Counted from the stretch's first letter, positions 1 to 10,556 are shown. The stretch is DNA of 64,000 bases from an uncultured Pelagibacteraceae bacterium (GCA_902629075.1 CACOPK010000001.1:115771-179770); one strand, 5' to 3'. Made by a program: numbers and translations. The notes: generated by a model not told the origin, from the letters alone.

Positions 1-445
1 TTTCATTATAAGTTCCTTCAAATATTCTACCGCAACCTAATGAAAATAGAGTATCTCCTGTAAAAAGAGCATTTATCTCCTTAACATAAATAGATATGTG
101 ACCAGAGGTATGTCCGGGTATATGTAATATTTCACACTCAAGTAGTTCATTTTTCCATTTTTGATTATCTTTTAATTTTATATCAATACCAGGAATTCTA
201 TCTATATCTTTTTCGTAACCTGCTATCTTACATTTATATTTTTCTTTTAATTTTGAATTTCCACCTACGTGATCATAATGATGGTGTGTATTAAAAATGT
301 ATTTTAATTGTAAGTTATTTTTTTCAATTTCTTTTATAATTGGGTCAGCTTCGCTTGGATCAATAACGGCAGACATCAATGTTTGTTCGTTATAAATTAT
401 ATAAGAATAATTATCTTTTAAACATTTAATTATTATAATTTTCAT
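1..445 (-). CDS. gloB: Hydroxyacylglutathione hydrolase (glyoxalase II), 3' end cut off by window edge
   Basis: Reverse-strand reading from the ATG at 445 gives MKIIIIKCLKDNYSYIIYNEQTLMSAVIDPSEADPI...THHHYDHVGGNSKLK...HIPGHTSGHIS; the metallo-beta-lactamase motif THHHYDH is present. Not in the ORF track because it runs off the window. Confidence 0.85.
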   Translation of the reverse strand, partial: MKIIIIKCLKDNYSYIIYNEQTLMSAVIDPSEADPIIKEIEKNNLQLKYIFNTHHHYDHVGGNSKLKEKYKCKIAGYEKDIDRIPGIDIKLKDNQKWKNELLECEILHIPGHTSGHISIYVKEINALFTGDTLFSLGCGRIFEGTYNE

Positions 446-1042
446 TTAATTTTCAATTAAAAAAATTCCTAAATCAGAAAAAAAATTCCTGATGCCTAAA
501 TTATTTTTTGAAATTTTTAGAACTTTTTCCTGACTTAGTGCCAAGGATTTTATAAATTTTATTTCTTTATCATCACAAAAATTAAAAAAATCTTTGATTG
601 TACACATGTGCAAATTTGGTGTGTTGTGCCATTTATGAGGTAGAGTTTTTGTTATTGGCATTGTTCCTTTAAAAAGAAGATTTAATCTCATTTTCCAATG
701 ACCAAAATTGGGTATAGTGACTATAGCTTTTTTACCAACTCTTAATAATTCATCCAAGACATTTTCTGGATTGAGAAAAGCTTGTAATGTTTGACTAAGT
801 ATAACATAATCAAAAGAGGTATCTGTAAATTGATATAAATCTTTTTCAGCATCTCCCTCAATTACAATTAAACCCTTAGATACACACTTTTGAACATTTG
901 TTTTTGATATTTCAATACCTCTAATGTCTTGGCTAATATTATTATATATAAAACTCATTAACTCTCCGTCTCCACATCCAACATCGAGAACTCTTGAATT
1001 TTTTTCTACCAAATCTGCAATTATTCTAAATTCTTTTTTCAT
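446..1042 (-). CDS. metW: Methionine biosynthesis protein MetW (SAM-dependent methyltransferase fold)
   Basis: VLDVGCGDGELM motif; overlaps metX, the usual metX-metW order. Confidence 0.9.
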   Translation of the reverse strand: MKKEFRIIADLVEKNSRVLDVGCGDGELMSFIYNNISQDIRGIEISKTNVQKCVSKGLIVIEGDAEKDLYQFTDTSFDYVILSQTLQAFLNPENVLDELLRVGKKAIVTIPNFGHWKMRLNLLFKGTMPITKTLPHKWHNTPNLHMCTIKDFFNFCDDKEIKFIKSLALSQEKVLKISKNNLGIRNFFSDLGIFLIEN

Positions 1043-2159
1043 TTAATCTTTCATATGATTTTGTTAAAAAATTCCCTAAAGTTTGAAGAAAATCTGGAAC
1101 ATCTAATAAAAATGAATCGTGCCCTTTATCAGACTCAATTTCAACATAACCAACGTCAGCACCGATTGAATTAAGTGCTATGACTATTTCCTTATTTTCT
1201 GATGATGGATAAAGCCAGTCCGAAGTAAATGAAATTATCAAAAATTTTGTTTTACTTTTTTCAAAAGCCTTTGAAAGATTTCCTTCAAATTTTTTATTCA
1301 AATCAAAATAATCCATTGCTCTCGTTATATATAAGTAGCTATTTGCATCAAATCTATCTACGAAAACTGAACCTTGATGTCTTAAATAACTTTCAATCTG
1401 AAAGTCAGCATCAAAACTAAATTTTAGATCGTCCCTCTCCTGTAATTTTCTTCCAAATTTTTCTTGAAGAGCATCTTTAGATAAATAAGTTATATGAGCA
1501 GCCATTCTTGCTACTGACAAGCCCTTGTCAGGTGATGAATTAGTTTCATAATATTTTCCATTTTGCCAGTTTGCATCAGCCATAATAGCTTGTCTGCCAA
1601 GTTCATTAAGTCCAATATTTTGTGCAGAGTGATTAGAAGTACAGGCTATTGGAACAGCTGTTTGAGCTGCATCAGGATAGTTTGATACAAACTGTAAAAC
1701 TTGCATTCCACCCATAGAACCACCAGTTACACAAAATAATTTTTCTATTTTAAAATGTTTAAGTAAAAAATATTGAGCATTTACCATATCGTTAATTGTG
1801 ATTACTGGAAAATCATTTCCATAAGATTTTCCAGTCTTTGTATTTAGACTACTTGGTCCAAATGATCCCATGCAGCCCCCTAACACATTTGCACAAATTA
1901 TGAAATATTTGTTTGTATCAAGTGCTTTTCCTGATCCAACAGCATGTTTCCACCAACCGTCTTTTTTTGTTATTGGGTTTATATTTGTTACAAATTGATC
2001 TCCAGTTAAAGCATGAAAAACTAAAATAGCGTTATCTTTTTTTGAGTTTAATTCTCCGTATGTTTCATATGCCAAAGGAAAATCAGATATGGTTTTACCA
2101 CAATCAAGCTTAAGTTTATCCTTAACTATAAATTTTTTTATATTATCAAATTTACTCAT
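1026..2159 (-). CDS. metX: Homoserine O-acetyltransferase (MetX, alpha/beta hydrolase). Start trimmed from the 2279 ORF start to MSKFDN
   Basis: GGSMGGMQVLQ nucleophile elbow, C-terminal DKGHDSFL. The first 40 codons of the track ORF coincide with a promoter and SAM-II riboswitch, so the start is probably the ATG at 2159. Confidence 0.9.
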   Translation of the reverse strand: MSKFDNIKKFIVKDKLKLDCGKTISDFPLAYETYGELNSKKDNAILVFHALTGDQFVTNINPITKKDGWWKHAVGSGKALDTNKYFIICANVLGGCMGSFGPSSLNTKTGKSYGNDFPVITINDMVNAQYFLLKHFKIEKLFCVTGGSMGGMQVLQFVSNYPDAAQTAVPIACTSNHSAQNIGLNELGRQAIMADANWQNGKYYETNSSPDKGLSVARMAAHITYLSKDALQEKFGRKLQERDDLKFSFDADFQIESYLRHQGSVFVDRFDANSYLYITRAMDYFDLNKKFEGNLSKAFEKSKTKFLIISFTSDWLYPSSENKEIVIALNSIGADVGYVEIESDKGHDSFLLDVPDFLQTLGNFLTKSYERLNEKRI

Positions 2160-2193
2160 AATGTCTTTGATTTGTGAATTGTGAGAAAAAAAA

Positions 2194-2244
2194 CTTTTTT
2201 TAGCGGTTTTTTTATTGCGCTCGCAATTCAGATAAATCAGCGCC
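2194..2244 (-). ncRNA. SAM-II riboswitch in the metX leader
   Basis: Minus strand reads GGCGCUGAUUUAUCUGAAUUGCGAGCGCAAUAAAAAAACCGCUAAAAAAAG. P1 GCGC/GCGC, the conserved CUGAUUUA and the 3' GCUAAAAA segment match the SAM-II class. Confidence 0.9.
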
Positions 2245-2250
2245 AAAAAA

Positions 2251-2279
2251 TTAGTACTAAATACAAATTTATATGTCAA
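2251..2279 (-). promoter_or_regulatory. Sigma70-type promoter of metX
   Basis: Minus strand TTGACA (2279-2274), 17-bp spacer, TACTAA (2256-2251); the predicted TSS falls at the 5' edge of the SAM-II element. Confidence 0.7.
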
Positions 2280-2332
2280 ACATTAAAATATATTCCTGTT
2301 AAATATTTATTTTTTTAATATAAGCTTTAAAA

Positions 2333-3418
2333 ATGAGCGTTCCAAAATTTAAAAATATAAACGTAAAAGCTTATAAGCCTGGAAAATCGGGAATTAATAA
2401 GAGTAAACAATATATTAAATTGTCAGCAAACGAGTCTTCTTTAGGTGTAAGCAAAAGTGTTACAAAAATTTTTAAAACTAAAAACTTTATTATAAACAGG
2501 TATCCAGATAGTAAATCCCAAGTCTTGAGAAAAGCAATCTCTAAAGTAGCGAAATGTGATTTTAACAAAATAATTTGTGGAGCAGGATCTGATGAAATTA
2601 TACAAATGATTTGTCAGCTTTATTTAGATAAAAATGACGAAGTGATTTTACCAGAATACAGCTTTTTAATGTACAGGATTTACTCAAAAATTATTGGTGC
2701 TAAAATATTATTTTCTAAAGAAATAAATTTTAAAATATCGATTGATAACATTCTTAAAAAAGTAACGAAAAAAACAAAAATAGTATTTATTGCAAATCCA
2801 AATAATCCAACAGGCACGTATTTGAATAAGTCAGAGTTAATGTATTTAAGAAAAAAATTACATAATAATATTCTTTTAGTAATCGACGATGCTTATCATG
2901 AGTATAATTTAAAAAAAGACTATGTTTCAGGTTTAGATTTATTCAAAAGATCTAAAAATGTTTTTATTCTTAGAACATTTTCAAAGCTCTATGGATTAGC
3001 TTCTTTGAGGATCGGATGGGGTTACGGTGATAAAAAAATTATAAATGCTCTTTATAAAATTAAACCACCTTTTAATATAAATTTTTTTGCAGAACTTTGT
3101 GCAACCAAAGCTATTTCAGATAAAGGATTTGTTAAAAAATCTATAAAACATAATATTTTTTGGGGAAATAAAATTAAAAAAATATTTTCAAGATATAATA
3201 TATCCTCAAATGAAATTACCAGTAATTTTTTATTATTAAATTTTAAAAAATGTAAAATTTCATCCAAATTTTTTATGAAAAAACTTTTAAACAACCGAAT
3301 AATTGTTAGAAGCTTGGAAGAGTACAAAATTGAAAATTGTTTAAGATTAAGTATTGGAAATTCCATAGAAAACAAGTATCTACTTAAAGTTGTAAAAAAA
3401 ATATTAGAAAATGTTTAA
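2333..3418 (+). CDS. hisC: Histidinol-phosphate / aromatic aminotransferase (PLP class I/II)
   Basis: NPNNPTGTY, IDDAYHEY and TFSKLYGLASLRIGW PLP-lysine motif. Confidence 0.88.
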   Translation: MSVPKFKNINVKAYKPGKSGINKSKQYIKLSANESSLGVSKSVTKIFKTKNFIINRYPDSKSQVLRKAISKVAKCDFNKIICGAGSDEIIQMICQLYLDKNDEVILPEYSFLMYRIYSKIIGAKILFSKEINFKISIDNILKKVTKKTKIVFIANPNNPTGTYLNKSELMYLRKKLHNNILLVIDDAYHEYNLKKDYVSGLDLFKRSKNVFILRTFSKLYGLASLRIGWGYGDKKIINALYKIKPPFNINFFAELCATKAISDKGFVKKSIKHNIFWGNKIKKIFSRYNISSNEITSNFLLLNFKKCKISSKFFMKKLLNNRIIVRSLEEYKIENCLRLSIGNSIENKYLLKVVKKILENV

Positions 3419-4310
3419 AAAAATTCTGATCATTGGATGTGGTATGATTGGATCTTCTATTCTTAGAGGGGCCATTAGCCAAAAATTATGCAAAAAGATA
3501 TATGTTTTTGAAAAAAATATTAAATATCAAAAACAAATAAAAAAAATAAATAAAAAAATTATTTTAATAAAAAAAATTGACAAAAAAATAGAGAATATGG
3601 ATTTAGTAATTATTTCAACTCCAATGAGTGAATACAAAAAAATAATTATTAAACTTAATAAGAATTTGAGTAATAATAGTTTAATAACTGATGTTGGATC
3701 CACGAGAGTAAATGTTTCGAAACTTATTAAAAAAAAATTATCAAAAAAATTAAATTGGATAATGAGCCATCCCATCTCTGGTTCTGAAGCCAGTGGGCCA
3801 AAATATGGAAGTAAAAATTTATTTAAAAACAAATGGTGTATTTTGATTAAAAGTAAGAAAAATAAATTGTTAGAAAGTAAACTATCTAGATTTTGGAAAA
3901 AATTAGGTTCAAAAGTTATATTTATGAAAGAACAAGAGCATGATAAAATCTTTTCAGTTACAAGTCATTTACCACACTTAATTGCATATAATTTAATTAA
4001 AACTACTCAAGATTTTCAGAAAATTAATAAAAAAAATGTTATTAAATACAGTGCTGGTGGCTTAAGAGATTTCTCAAGGATAGCAGCTTCTAATGAAATT
4101 ATGTGGAGAGATGTATTTTTTAACAACAGTAAAAATATGTCAAAAATTATAGATTTATTTATAAAAAATTTAAAAAATTTTAAAATAGATATCAATAAAA
4201 AAAGAAATTCTTTATTACTTGATAAGCTTAAAAAATCAAAAAAAGTTAGACATCAAATATTGTTATTAAAGCAAGATATTAGCAAACCGGATTTTGGTAG
4301 AGAAAATTAA
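3411..4310 (+). CDS. tyrC: Prephenate / cyclohexadienyl dehydrogenase
   Basis: N-terminal Rossmann GCGMIGSSILRG, SHPISGSEASGP, TSHLPHLIAYNL; overlaps hisC by 8 bp. Confidence 0.85.
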   Translation: MFKKILIIGCGMIGSSILRGAISQKLCKKIYVFEKNIKYQKQIKKINKKIILIKKIDKKIENMDLVIISTPMSEYKKIIIKLNKNLSNNSLITDVGSTRVNVSKLIKKKLSKKLNWIMSHPISGSEASGPKYGSKNLFKNKWCILIKSKKNKLLESKLSRFWKKLGSKVIFMKEQEHDKIFSVTSHLPHLIAYNLIKTTQDFQKINKKNVIKYSAGGLRDFSRIAASNEIMWRDVFFNNSKNMSKIIDLFIKNLKNFKIDINKKRNSLLLDKLKKSKKVRHQILLLKQDISKPDFGREN

Positions 4311-5065
4311 ATTTTAAATACTTTTTTCACTTTTAATTGAGCAGTTTTTTCAATTCTTTTAATTGTATTTTGTATTGGCATTATTAACACTTTTTTCTTC
4401 GGGCCATATGCATGAATTAGATTCTTAGAGTTAATGCATAGAGCCACATGTCCTTTCCAGAAAATAATATCACCTTTTTTAAATTTTTTTTTTATTTTTA
4501 AACTTTTTTTTTGCCTTATCTGATCAACAGTATCTCTTGGAAAAAATTTTTTGTTATACTTATAATAATTTTGAATAAGTGCAGAGCAATCAATACCTTT
4601 AAAAGTTTTTCCACCCCATTTATATGGGCAATTTAAAAATAATTTTAAAATTTTTAAAAAATTTCTCTCAATTTTTGAATTTAAACATATATTATTTAAT
4701 TTTGTCCATTGATTTTTTTCAAACATGATAAAATTTTTATCTTTTTTAATTATCTTTAATTCACTTCCAAATGGTAACCATTTATTTGACGGTCTTTTTC
4801 TTTTCTTATCTAAACCAAAATAAACTTTAGATTTAAGGGTTTTAATTTTATGTGTTGGTTTAAATGTAGTACTTACTTTAATTTTTTTATTTATAAATCC
4901 AGTATAATTATCGTAAAGATTTTTAATTTTAAAATAATTTTTATTTTTAGATATTATTTTAAATTTCTCACCATAAATAATTTGTGAACTTATATTCGAT
5001 TTTTTATTAGGCTTCTCTAATACGTCAATAATTATTGATTTACTAAAAAAGTTATTTTGCACCAA
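4307..5065 (-). CDS. NlpC/P60-family peptidase with N-terminal SH3-like region
   Basis: Catalytic motifs GIDCSALIQ, KGHVALC and HAYGP. Confidence 0.8.
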   Translation of the reverse strand: MVQNNFFSKSIIIDVLEKPNKKSNISSQIIYGEKFKIISKNKNYFKIKNLYDNYTGFINKKIKVSTTFKPTHKIKTLKSKVYFGLDKKRKRPSNKWLPFGSELKIIKKDKNFIMFEKNQWTKLNNICLNSKIERNFLKILKLFLNCPYKWGGKTFKGIDCSALIQNYYKYNKKFFPRDTVDQIRQKKSLKIKKKFKKGDIIFWKGHVALCINSKNLIHAYGPKKKVLIMPIQNTIKRIEKTAQLKVKKVFKI

Positions 5066-6440
5066 TTTTTATTTTATTTCTAATAAACCATAAGCAAACT
5101 AATGAAGGAATAACCATTAATGTTGTTATAATAAAAAAAGTTCCCCAATCTCCATTTAACCAATCAACCAATGCTCCAGAGGATGATGCTAGAGTAGTTC
5201 TCCCAGCAGTTCCAATAGAAGCAAGAAGTGCGTACTGTGTCGCTGTGTAAGTCCTATCAACCAATAATGATATAAACGCTACAAAAGCAACGGTTGCAAA
5301 TGCAGCAGAAATATCATCGGCTATTACTGCTACCGCAAATAACCATTCTGATTTGCCTGTCCATGCAAGAGCAGCAAACAAAAGATTAGTTACTGCCATA
5401 AATCCACCAGCAACAAACATTGTTTTTACTGTTCCTGCTCTCATAGCAAAAATTCCACCAATTAACGTAAAAACTACAGTTGTTATCCAGCCAAGTGTTT
5501 TAGAGTAAATTGCTATTTCTCCTTTGGAAAAACCAACTTCTTTATAGAATACAATTGACATTCTTCCGAGAAATGCTTCTCCAATTTTGAATAGAAACAC
5601 AAATCCTAAAATACCAACTGCAATTGAAAATCCATTTTTTTTAAAAAAACTGATTATTGGTCCACCAATAGTTCCTGTTATGTATGCAACAAAAGCTGTG
5701 AATACATTACTATAGCCTAACTTGCTTTGAATCATTTTATCTGTTTCTTTTTGTTTTGATTGCCTATCAGTCAAAAGTGGTTCGTGGACAAACATTAAAG
5801 CAATGTTCATTAAAATAACAACAACTCCTAAAACTAAAAAAGTTGTCTGCCAATAATCCTCAATTCCAATATTCTCGAAATATTCTGCAGTAAATAAAGC
5901 TATAACTCCTCCTAGCTTATATCCAGTCCACCAGCCTACGACTGCCATTGCAGCACCTGCTGCCATGGATTTACCCTCGTTTACATTTATTTGCTCAATT
6001 CTAAGCGCATCAACAGTGATATCTTGAGTTGCTGATGCAATTGCAATAACTAATCCTACACCAATCAACAAAGCTAAATTTTGAGTTGGATTTATTAAAC
6101 TCCAGATAAATAGACTTATCAAAATTATACTTTGCATTAGCACTATCCATCCTCTTCTGTGGCCTAATTTTTTTGTTAAAAATGGAATTTGAATTCTATC
6201 TATTATTGGAGCCCATAAATAATTAAATGCGTAGACTCCAAAAATTAATCCTGCCCACCCAATAGTTGACCTACTTAAACCCTCTTCTTTCAACCATAGA
6301 CTTAAACTGCTTGCTATTAGCACCCAAGGGAAACCACTTATTGCTCCTAAAAGCAATATTCTTAACATTCTAATATCTTTGTAGACTAATATAGACTCCG
6401 ACCAGCTTTGTTTATTTTCTGCCATTAATATCTTCTCCAA
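5052..6440 (-). CDS. ampG: AmpG-like MFS permease (muropeptide transporter family)
   Basis: MFS topology; GFPWVLIASSLSLWLKEEGLSRSTIGW and TQDITVDALR, typical of AmpG. Overlaps the NlpC/P60 gene. Confidence 0.78.
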   Translation of the reverse strand: MEKILMAENKQSWSESILVYKDIRMLRILLLGAISGFPWVLIASSLSLWLKEEGLSRSTIGWAGLIFGVYAFNYLWAPIIDRIQIPFLTKKLGHRRGWIVLMQSIILISLFIWSLINPTQNLALLIGVGLVIAIASATQDITVDALRIEQINVNEGKSMAAGAAMAVVGWWTGYKLGGVIALFTAEYFENIGIEDYWQTTFLVLGVVVILMNIALMFVHEPLLTDRQSKQKETDKMIQSKLGYSNVFTAFVAYITGTIGGPIISFFKKNGFSIAVGILGFVFLFKIGEAFLGRMSIVFYKEVGFSKGEIAIYSKTLGWITTVVFTLIGGIFAMRAGTVKTMFVAGGFMAVTNLLFAALAWTGKSEWLFAVAVIADDISAAFATVAFVAFISLLVDRTYTATQYALLASIGTAGRTTLASSSGALVDWLNGDWGTFFIITTLMVIPSLVCLWFIRNKIKIGAK

Positions 6441-7873
6441 AAAGATGGAATAAATAATACTATTATAGCAAATAGTTCAAGTCTACCTAAAATCATCCCT
6501 ACACTTAAAATCCATTTAGAAAAGTCAGGTAATAAAGAAAAATTACCATTTGGACCAATCATTCCGCCTAGACCTGGACCAACATTAGATATAGATGTTG
6601 CAGCACCTGAAACTGCAGTAATAAAATCTAATCCACTAATTGATAGCAGTGTGGTTATTATAAAAAAAATTATTACATATAAAAATACAAATGAAATTAT
6701 CGAGGATATAAATTTTTCGTTAAGCACATTATCTCCATACTTAAGAACAAAGACACCTCTAGGATAAATATACTTTCTAAGTTGTATAACAAAATATTTA
6801 TATAAAATATGTATTCTAAAAATCTTCAATCCACAAGCTGTTGATCCTGCGCATCCTCCAATAAACATTAAAATTAAAAAAAATATTAAAGGAAATCCAC
6901 CCCAATCACTATAATTTGTAGTAACATAACCAGTACCAGTTAAAATTGAAATAACATTAAATATAACTTGTCTTAATAAAATAAACCCATTTTCAGAGTT
7001 TTGAAATATTAAGAAAGTAAAAATAATTATTACAGATATAATAATTGTTTTTACAAAGAAATTTATCTGAGAGTCTTTAAAAAATATTTTTTTATCACCG
7101 TTTAAGTATTTAATATAGGCTATAAAAGGTATACTGCCCAAAATTATGAATATAGTTGCGTTTAATTCGATTAATGAATTATTAAAATGACCAATCGAGT
7201 CATTATAATTTGAAAACCCTCCAGTTGCAATTGTCGTCATTGAATGAGTCAGGCTATCAAAATAATTCATACCAAATAATTTATAAAATACTGCACATGT
7301 AAAAGTTAACAATGAATAAATTACAATAAGTCTTAAAGAAACTTCTTTTGATTTAGGTAAAATTTTTTCCGCATTATCGTTCGATGATATTTGAAATAAT
7401 TGCATACCACCAATATTCATTATAGGCATCAAGGTAATTGCCATTAATATAATACCAATTCCACCAAGCCACTGAAGTATAGCTCTCCATAATAGAATTC
7501 CTTTAGGAGCGTTATCCAAATCAGTAAGAATTGTGGATCCAGTCGTAGTTATCCCAGACATGCTTTCAAAAAAAGCGTCTGTAAAATTTAAATTAAGTGT
7601 TGAAAAAATAAATGGAAGAGAGCCGAAAATTGCAATTGATAGCCATGAAAGGGCAGTTAAAATAAATGCCTGAGGAAGATCAATTGTCTTATTATGATCT
7701 AAATTTGATAAAAAGAATAATACCCCAAAAATAATGGTTATAATTGATGCCGACACAAATCCCGAATCTAGCTCATTGTAAATTAGCTGAATAATCACAG
7801 GTATTAGCATAAATACCCCTAAAATAATCTGAAGTGTCCCAAGTGTATAAAAAACAGTTTTATAATTGTACAT
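6425..7873 (-). CDS. trkH: Trk-type potassium uptake protein TrkH
   Basis: Polytopic; SGITTTGSTILTDLD and GGCAGSTACGLKIFR pore/selectivity segments. Confidence 0.88.
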   Translation of the reverse strand: MYNYKTVFYTLGTLQIILGVFMLIPVIIQLIYNELDSGFVSASIITIIFGVLFFLSNLDHNKTIDLPQAFILTALSWLSIAIFGSLPFIFSTLNLNFTDAFFESMSGITTTGSTILTDLDNAPKGILLWRAILQWLGGIGIILMAITLMPIMNIGGMQLFQISSNDNAEKILPKSKEVSLRLIVIYSLLTFTCAVFYKLFGMNYFDSLTHSMTTIATGGFSNYNDSIGHFNNSLIELNATIFIILGSIPFIAYIKYLNGDKKIFFKDSQINFFVKTIIISVIIIFTFLIFQNSENGFILLRQVIFNVISILTGTGYVTTNYSDWGGFPLIFFLILMFIGGCAGSTACGLKIFRIHILYKYFVIQLRKYIYPRGVFVLKYGDNVLNEKFISSIISFVFLYVIIFFIITTLLSISGLDFITAVSGAATSISNVGPGLGGMIGPNGNFSLLPDFSKWILSVGMILGRLELFAIIVLFIPSFWRRY

Positions 7874-7951
7874 TTTGCATGGACATTATTTTATGGTAAA
7901 TAAATTTCAACATTTTAACAATCAATAAAACTGTTAAAATACCTATAAAAC

Positions 7952-9529
7952 ATGAAACAATCTATAGATAAAACAATTATTGATAAAACAAATGCATGGC
8001 CATTTGTTGAAGCTAAAAAAATTCTAAAAGAAAGAAAACAAAGTATAGAAAAAAAAAATAAAATTGTTTTGCAAACAGGTTATGGACCAAGTGGACTTCC
8101 ACACATTGGCACATTTGGAGAGGTTGCAAGAACAACAATGGTTATAAATGCACTAAATTATCTAACTGATATTCCAAAAGAAATCATAACATTTTCTGAT
8201 GACATGGATGGTTTACGTAAAGTTCCAGATAATATTCCAAATAAAAATTTACTTGAAAATAATTTAAACAAACCGCTAACTAAAGTCCCAGATCCTTTTA
8301 ACAAGTTTAACAGTTTTGGAGAGCACAATAACGAGATGTTAAAAAACTTTCTTAATCAATTTGGATTTAAATACTCATTTAAGAGTTCTACAGATCTTTA
8401 TACTTCAGGAAAATTTAATGAATCTTTAAAATTAATATTAAAAAATTATCAAGGTATTATGGATATTATTTTACCAACACTTGGGAAAGAAAGACAAAAA
8501 ACATATTCCCCATTTTTGCCGATATGTCCAGAAACTGGTAAAGTTTTAGAGATACCAGTTATAGATATAGATCAAGATAATTCAAAAATTACTTTTGACA
8601 ACAAAGGAAATAAACTAGAAAAAAGTATTTTAAATGGAGAATGCAAGCTTCAATGGAAAGTAGATTGGGCTATGAGATGGTATGCTTTAGATGTAGATTT
8701 TGAAATGTATGGAAAAGATTTAATTGAGAGCGCAATCATCTCAACTAAAATAGTTAATTTATTAGGTAGAAGAAACCCGTCAGGTTTTGCATATGAATTA
8801 TTTTTAGATGAAAAAGGTGAAAAAATATCTAAGTCTAAAGGTAATGGAATTACCATTGATCAATGGATAAAATTTGCATCACCTGAAAGCTTATCTTTAT
8901 ATATGTATCAAAATCCAAAAAGAGCAAAAAAGCTTTATAATGATATTGTTCCAAAGACTGTTGATGAATATTTAGATTTAATTGATAAGTCAAAAAATCA
9001 AGATGATAAACAATTAATTCTAAATCCCGTTTGGCATGTACATAATGGTAATGTGCCCAAAGAAGATACAATAATGAGTTTTTCTATGCTTTTAAATTTA
9101 GTTGAAACAAGCAACGCAAATACAAAAGAGTTATTATGGAAATTTGTAAAAAAATATAAACCAAATATAAAAGAAGAGAACTTTCCTATTTTTGATAAAT
9201 TAGTTGAATATTCGATTAAGTTTTTTAATGAAGTAATTAAAGAGAAAAAAAAATATAAAATACCAAATTCTGAAGAAAAGAAAGTATTAGAAAAATTGAT
9301 TAAAGTTCTAGAACAGTGTAACGATAAAATGATGCCTGAAGAAATCCAGACTAAAATTTATTCTGTAGGAAAAGAGAATGGTTATAAAGATAACTTGAGA
9401 GATTGGTTTAAACTAATTTATGAAGTTGTTTTTGGGAATGAAAATGGTCCAAGACTAGGTTTTTTCATAAGTTTTTTTGGAATACAGGAAACAAAAAATC
9501 TTATCTTAGAAAAAATAAATAATGTTTGA
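7952..9529 (+). CDS. lysK: Lysyl-tRNA synthetase, class I
   Basis: Class I signature GPSGLPHIGTFGE (HIGH-like) and KISKSKGNG (KMSKS-like). Confidence 0.9.
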   Translation: MKQSIDKTIIDKTNAWPFVEAKKILKERKQSIEKKNKIVLQTGYGPSGLPHIGTFGEVARTTMVINALNYLTDIPKEIITFSDDMDGLRKVPDNIPNKNLLENNLNKPLTKVPDPFNKFNSFGEHNNEMLKNFLNQFGFKYSFKSSTDLYTSGKFNESLKLILKNYQGIMDIILPTLGKERQKTYSPFLPICPETGKVLEIPVIDIDQDNSKITFDNKGNKLEKSILNGECKLQWKVDWAMRWYALDVDFEMYGKDLIESAIISTKIVNLLGRRNPSGFAYELFLDEKGEKISKSKGNGITIDQWIKFASPESLSLYMYQNPKRAKKLYNDIVPKTVDEYLDLIDKSKNQDDKQLILNPVWHVHNGNVPKEDTIMSFSMLLNLVETSNANTKELLWKFVKKYKPNIKEENFPIFDKLVEYSIKFFNEVIKEKKKYKIPNSEEKKVLEKLIKVLEQCNDKMMPEEIQTKIYSVGKENGYKDNLRDWFKLIYEVVFGNENGPRLGFFISFFGIQETKNLILEKINNV

Positions 9530-10556
9530 AAAAATAAGATCTTTAATTTTTAAATTTGATCCTGAGACAGCACATGATTTAGCAATTAAGGCACTTAAAA
9601 CTAATATAGTGCCAGTAAAACCAAAAATATATAATTCTTTAAAAGTAAAATTTTTAGACAAAGAAATACCAAACCCAATAGGCATAGCTGCTGGTTTTGA
9701 TAAAAACGCAGAAGTATATAATCCATTATTTAAACTAGGATTTGGATTTGTTGAAGTTGGAACAATTACCCCAGAACCTCAATATGGAAACCAAAAACCA
9801 AGGGTGTTTAGACTTGAGGAAGATGAAGCGTTAATTAATCGACTTGGTTTTAATAACGTAGGATCAGAAAATGCGGCTATAAATATTAAAAATAATAGGC
9901 CAATAGGATTGCTAGGAATTAATATTGGTCCTAATAAAGACACAAAAAATAGAATAGATGACTACTTAAAATCATTTAGAGTTTTAAATAATTTAGGTAG
10001 TTATGTGACTATTAATATATCCTCTCCTAACACAGAAAATTTAAGGAGTTTTCATAATCCAGAGGAGCTAGAAGAATTATTAAATTTATTAAACGAGGAA
10101 AAAAATAAAATCAGCTCTCAAACAAATATTGCTGTTAAAATATCTCCAGATATTAAAAATAGTGATTTAGATATTATTGGAAATATCCTTCTAAAAAATA
10201 AAGTAAAACTTGTAATCATTTCAAATACTTCAGATGGAACAAGGAATAAACTAAAAAATATGAATAAATTTGAAAAAGGAGGCTTATCTGGAAAACCAAT
10301 TGAGGAAAAGTCTAATATACTTATTAACGAATTTTATAAAATATTTAAAAATAAAATTAAAATCATAGGAGTTGGAGGAGTTGATTCAGGCAAAAGTGCT
10401 TACCAAAAATTTATTTCTGGAGCTAACTATATTCAATTATATACAGGAATGGTTTATCAAGGACCAAATATAGTAAATAATATTTCAGAAGAATTGAATA
10501 ATATATTAAGTTCAAATGGTGTTCAAAATATTGAAGAAATAGTTGGTTCCAAGTAA
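9522..10556 (+). CDS. pyrD: Dihydroorotate dehydrogenase (quinone)
   Basis: NPIGIAAGFDKNAE, FVEVGTITPEPQ.GN..PR.FRL, NISSPNT. Confidence 0.94.
   Translation: MFEKIRSLIFKFDPETAHDLAIKALKTNIVPVKPKIYNSLKVKFLDKEIPNPIGIAAGFDKNAEVYNPLFKLGFGFVEVGTITPEPQYGNQKPRVFRLEEDEALINRLGFNNVGSENAAINIKNNRPIGLLGINIGPNKDTKNRIDDYLKSFRVLNNLGSYVTINISSPNTENLRSFHNPEELEELLNLLNEEKNKISSQTNIAVKISPDIKNSDLDIIGNILLKNKVKLVIISNTSDGTRNKLKNMNKFEKGGLSGKPIEEKSNILINEFYKIFKNKIKIIGVGGVDSGKSAYQKFISGANYIQLYTGMVYQGPNIVNNISEELNNILSSNGVQNIEEIVGSK

Noticed and set aside
2160-2279. N-terminal 40-codon extension of the metX ORF
   Set aside because: Better explained by promoter and SAM-II riboswitch; MetX homology starts around MSKFDNIKKF.
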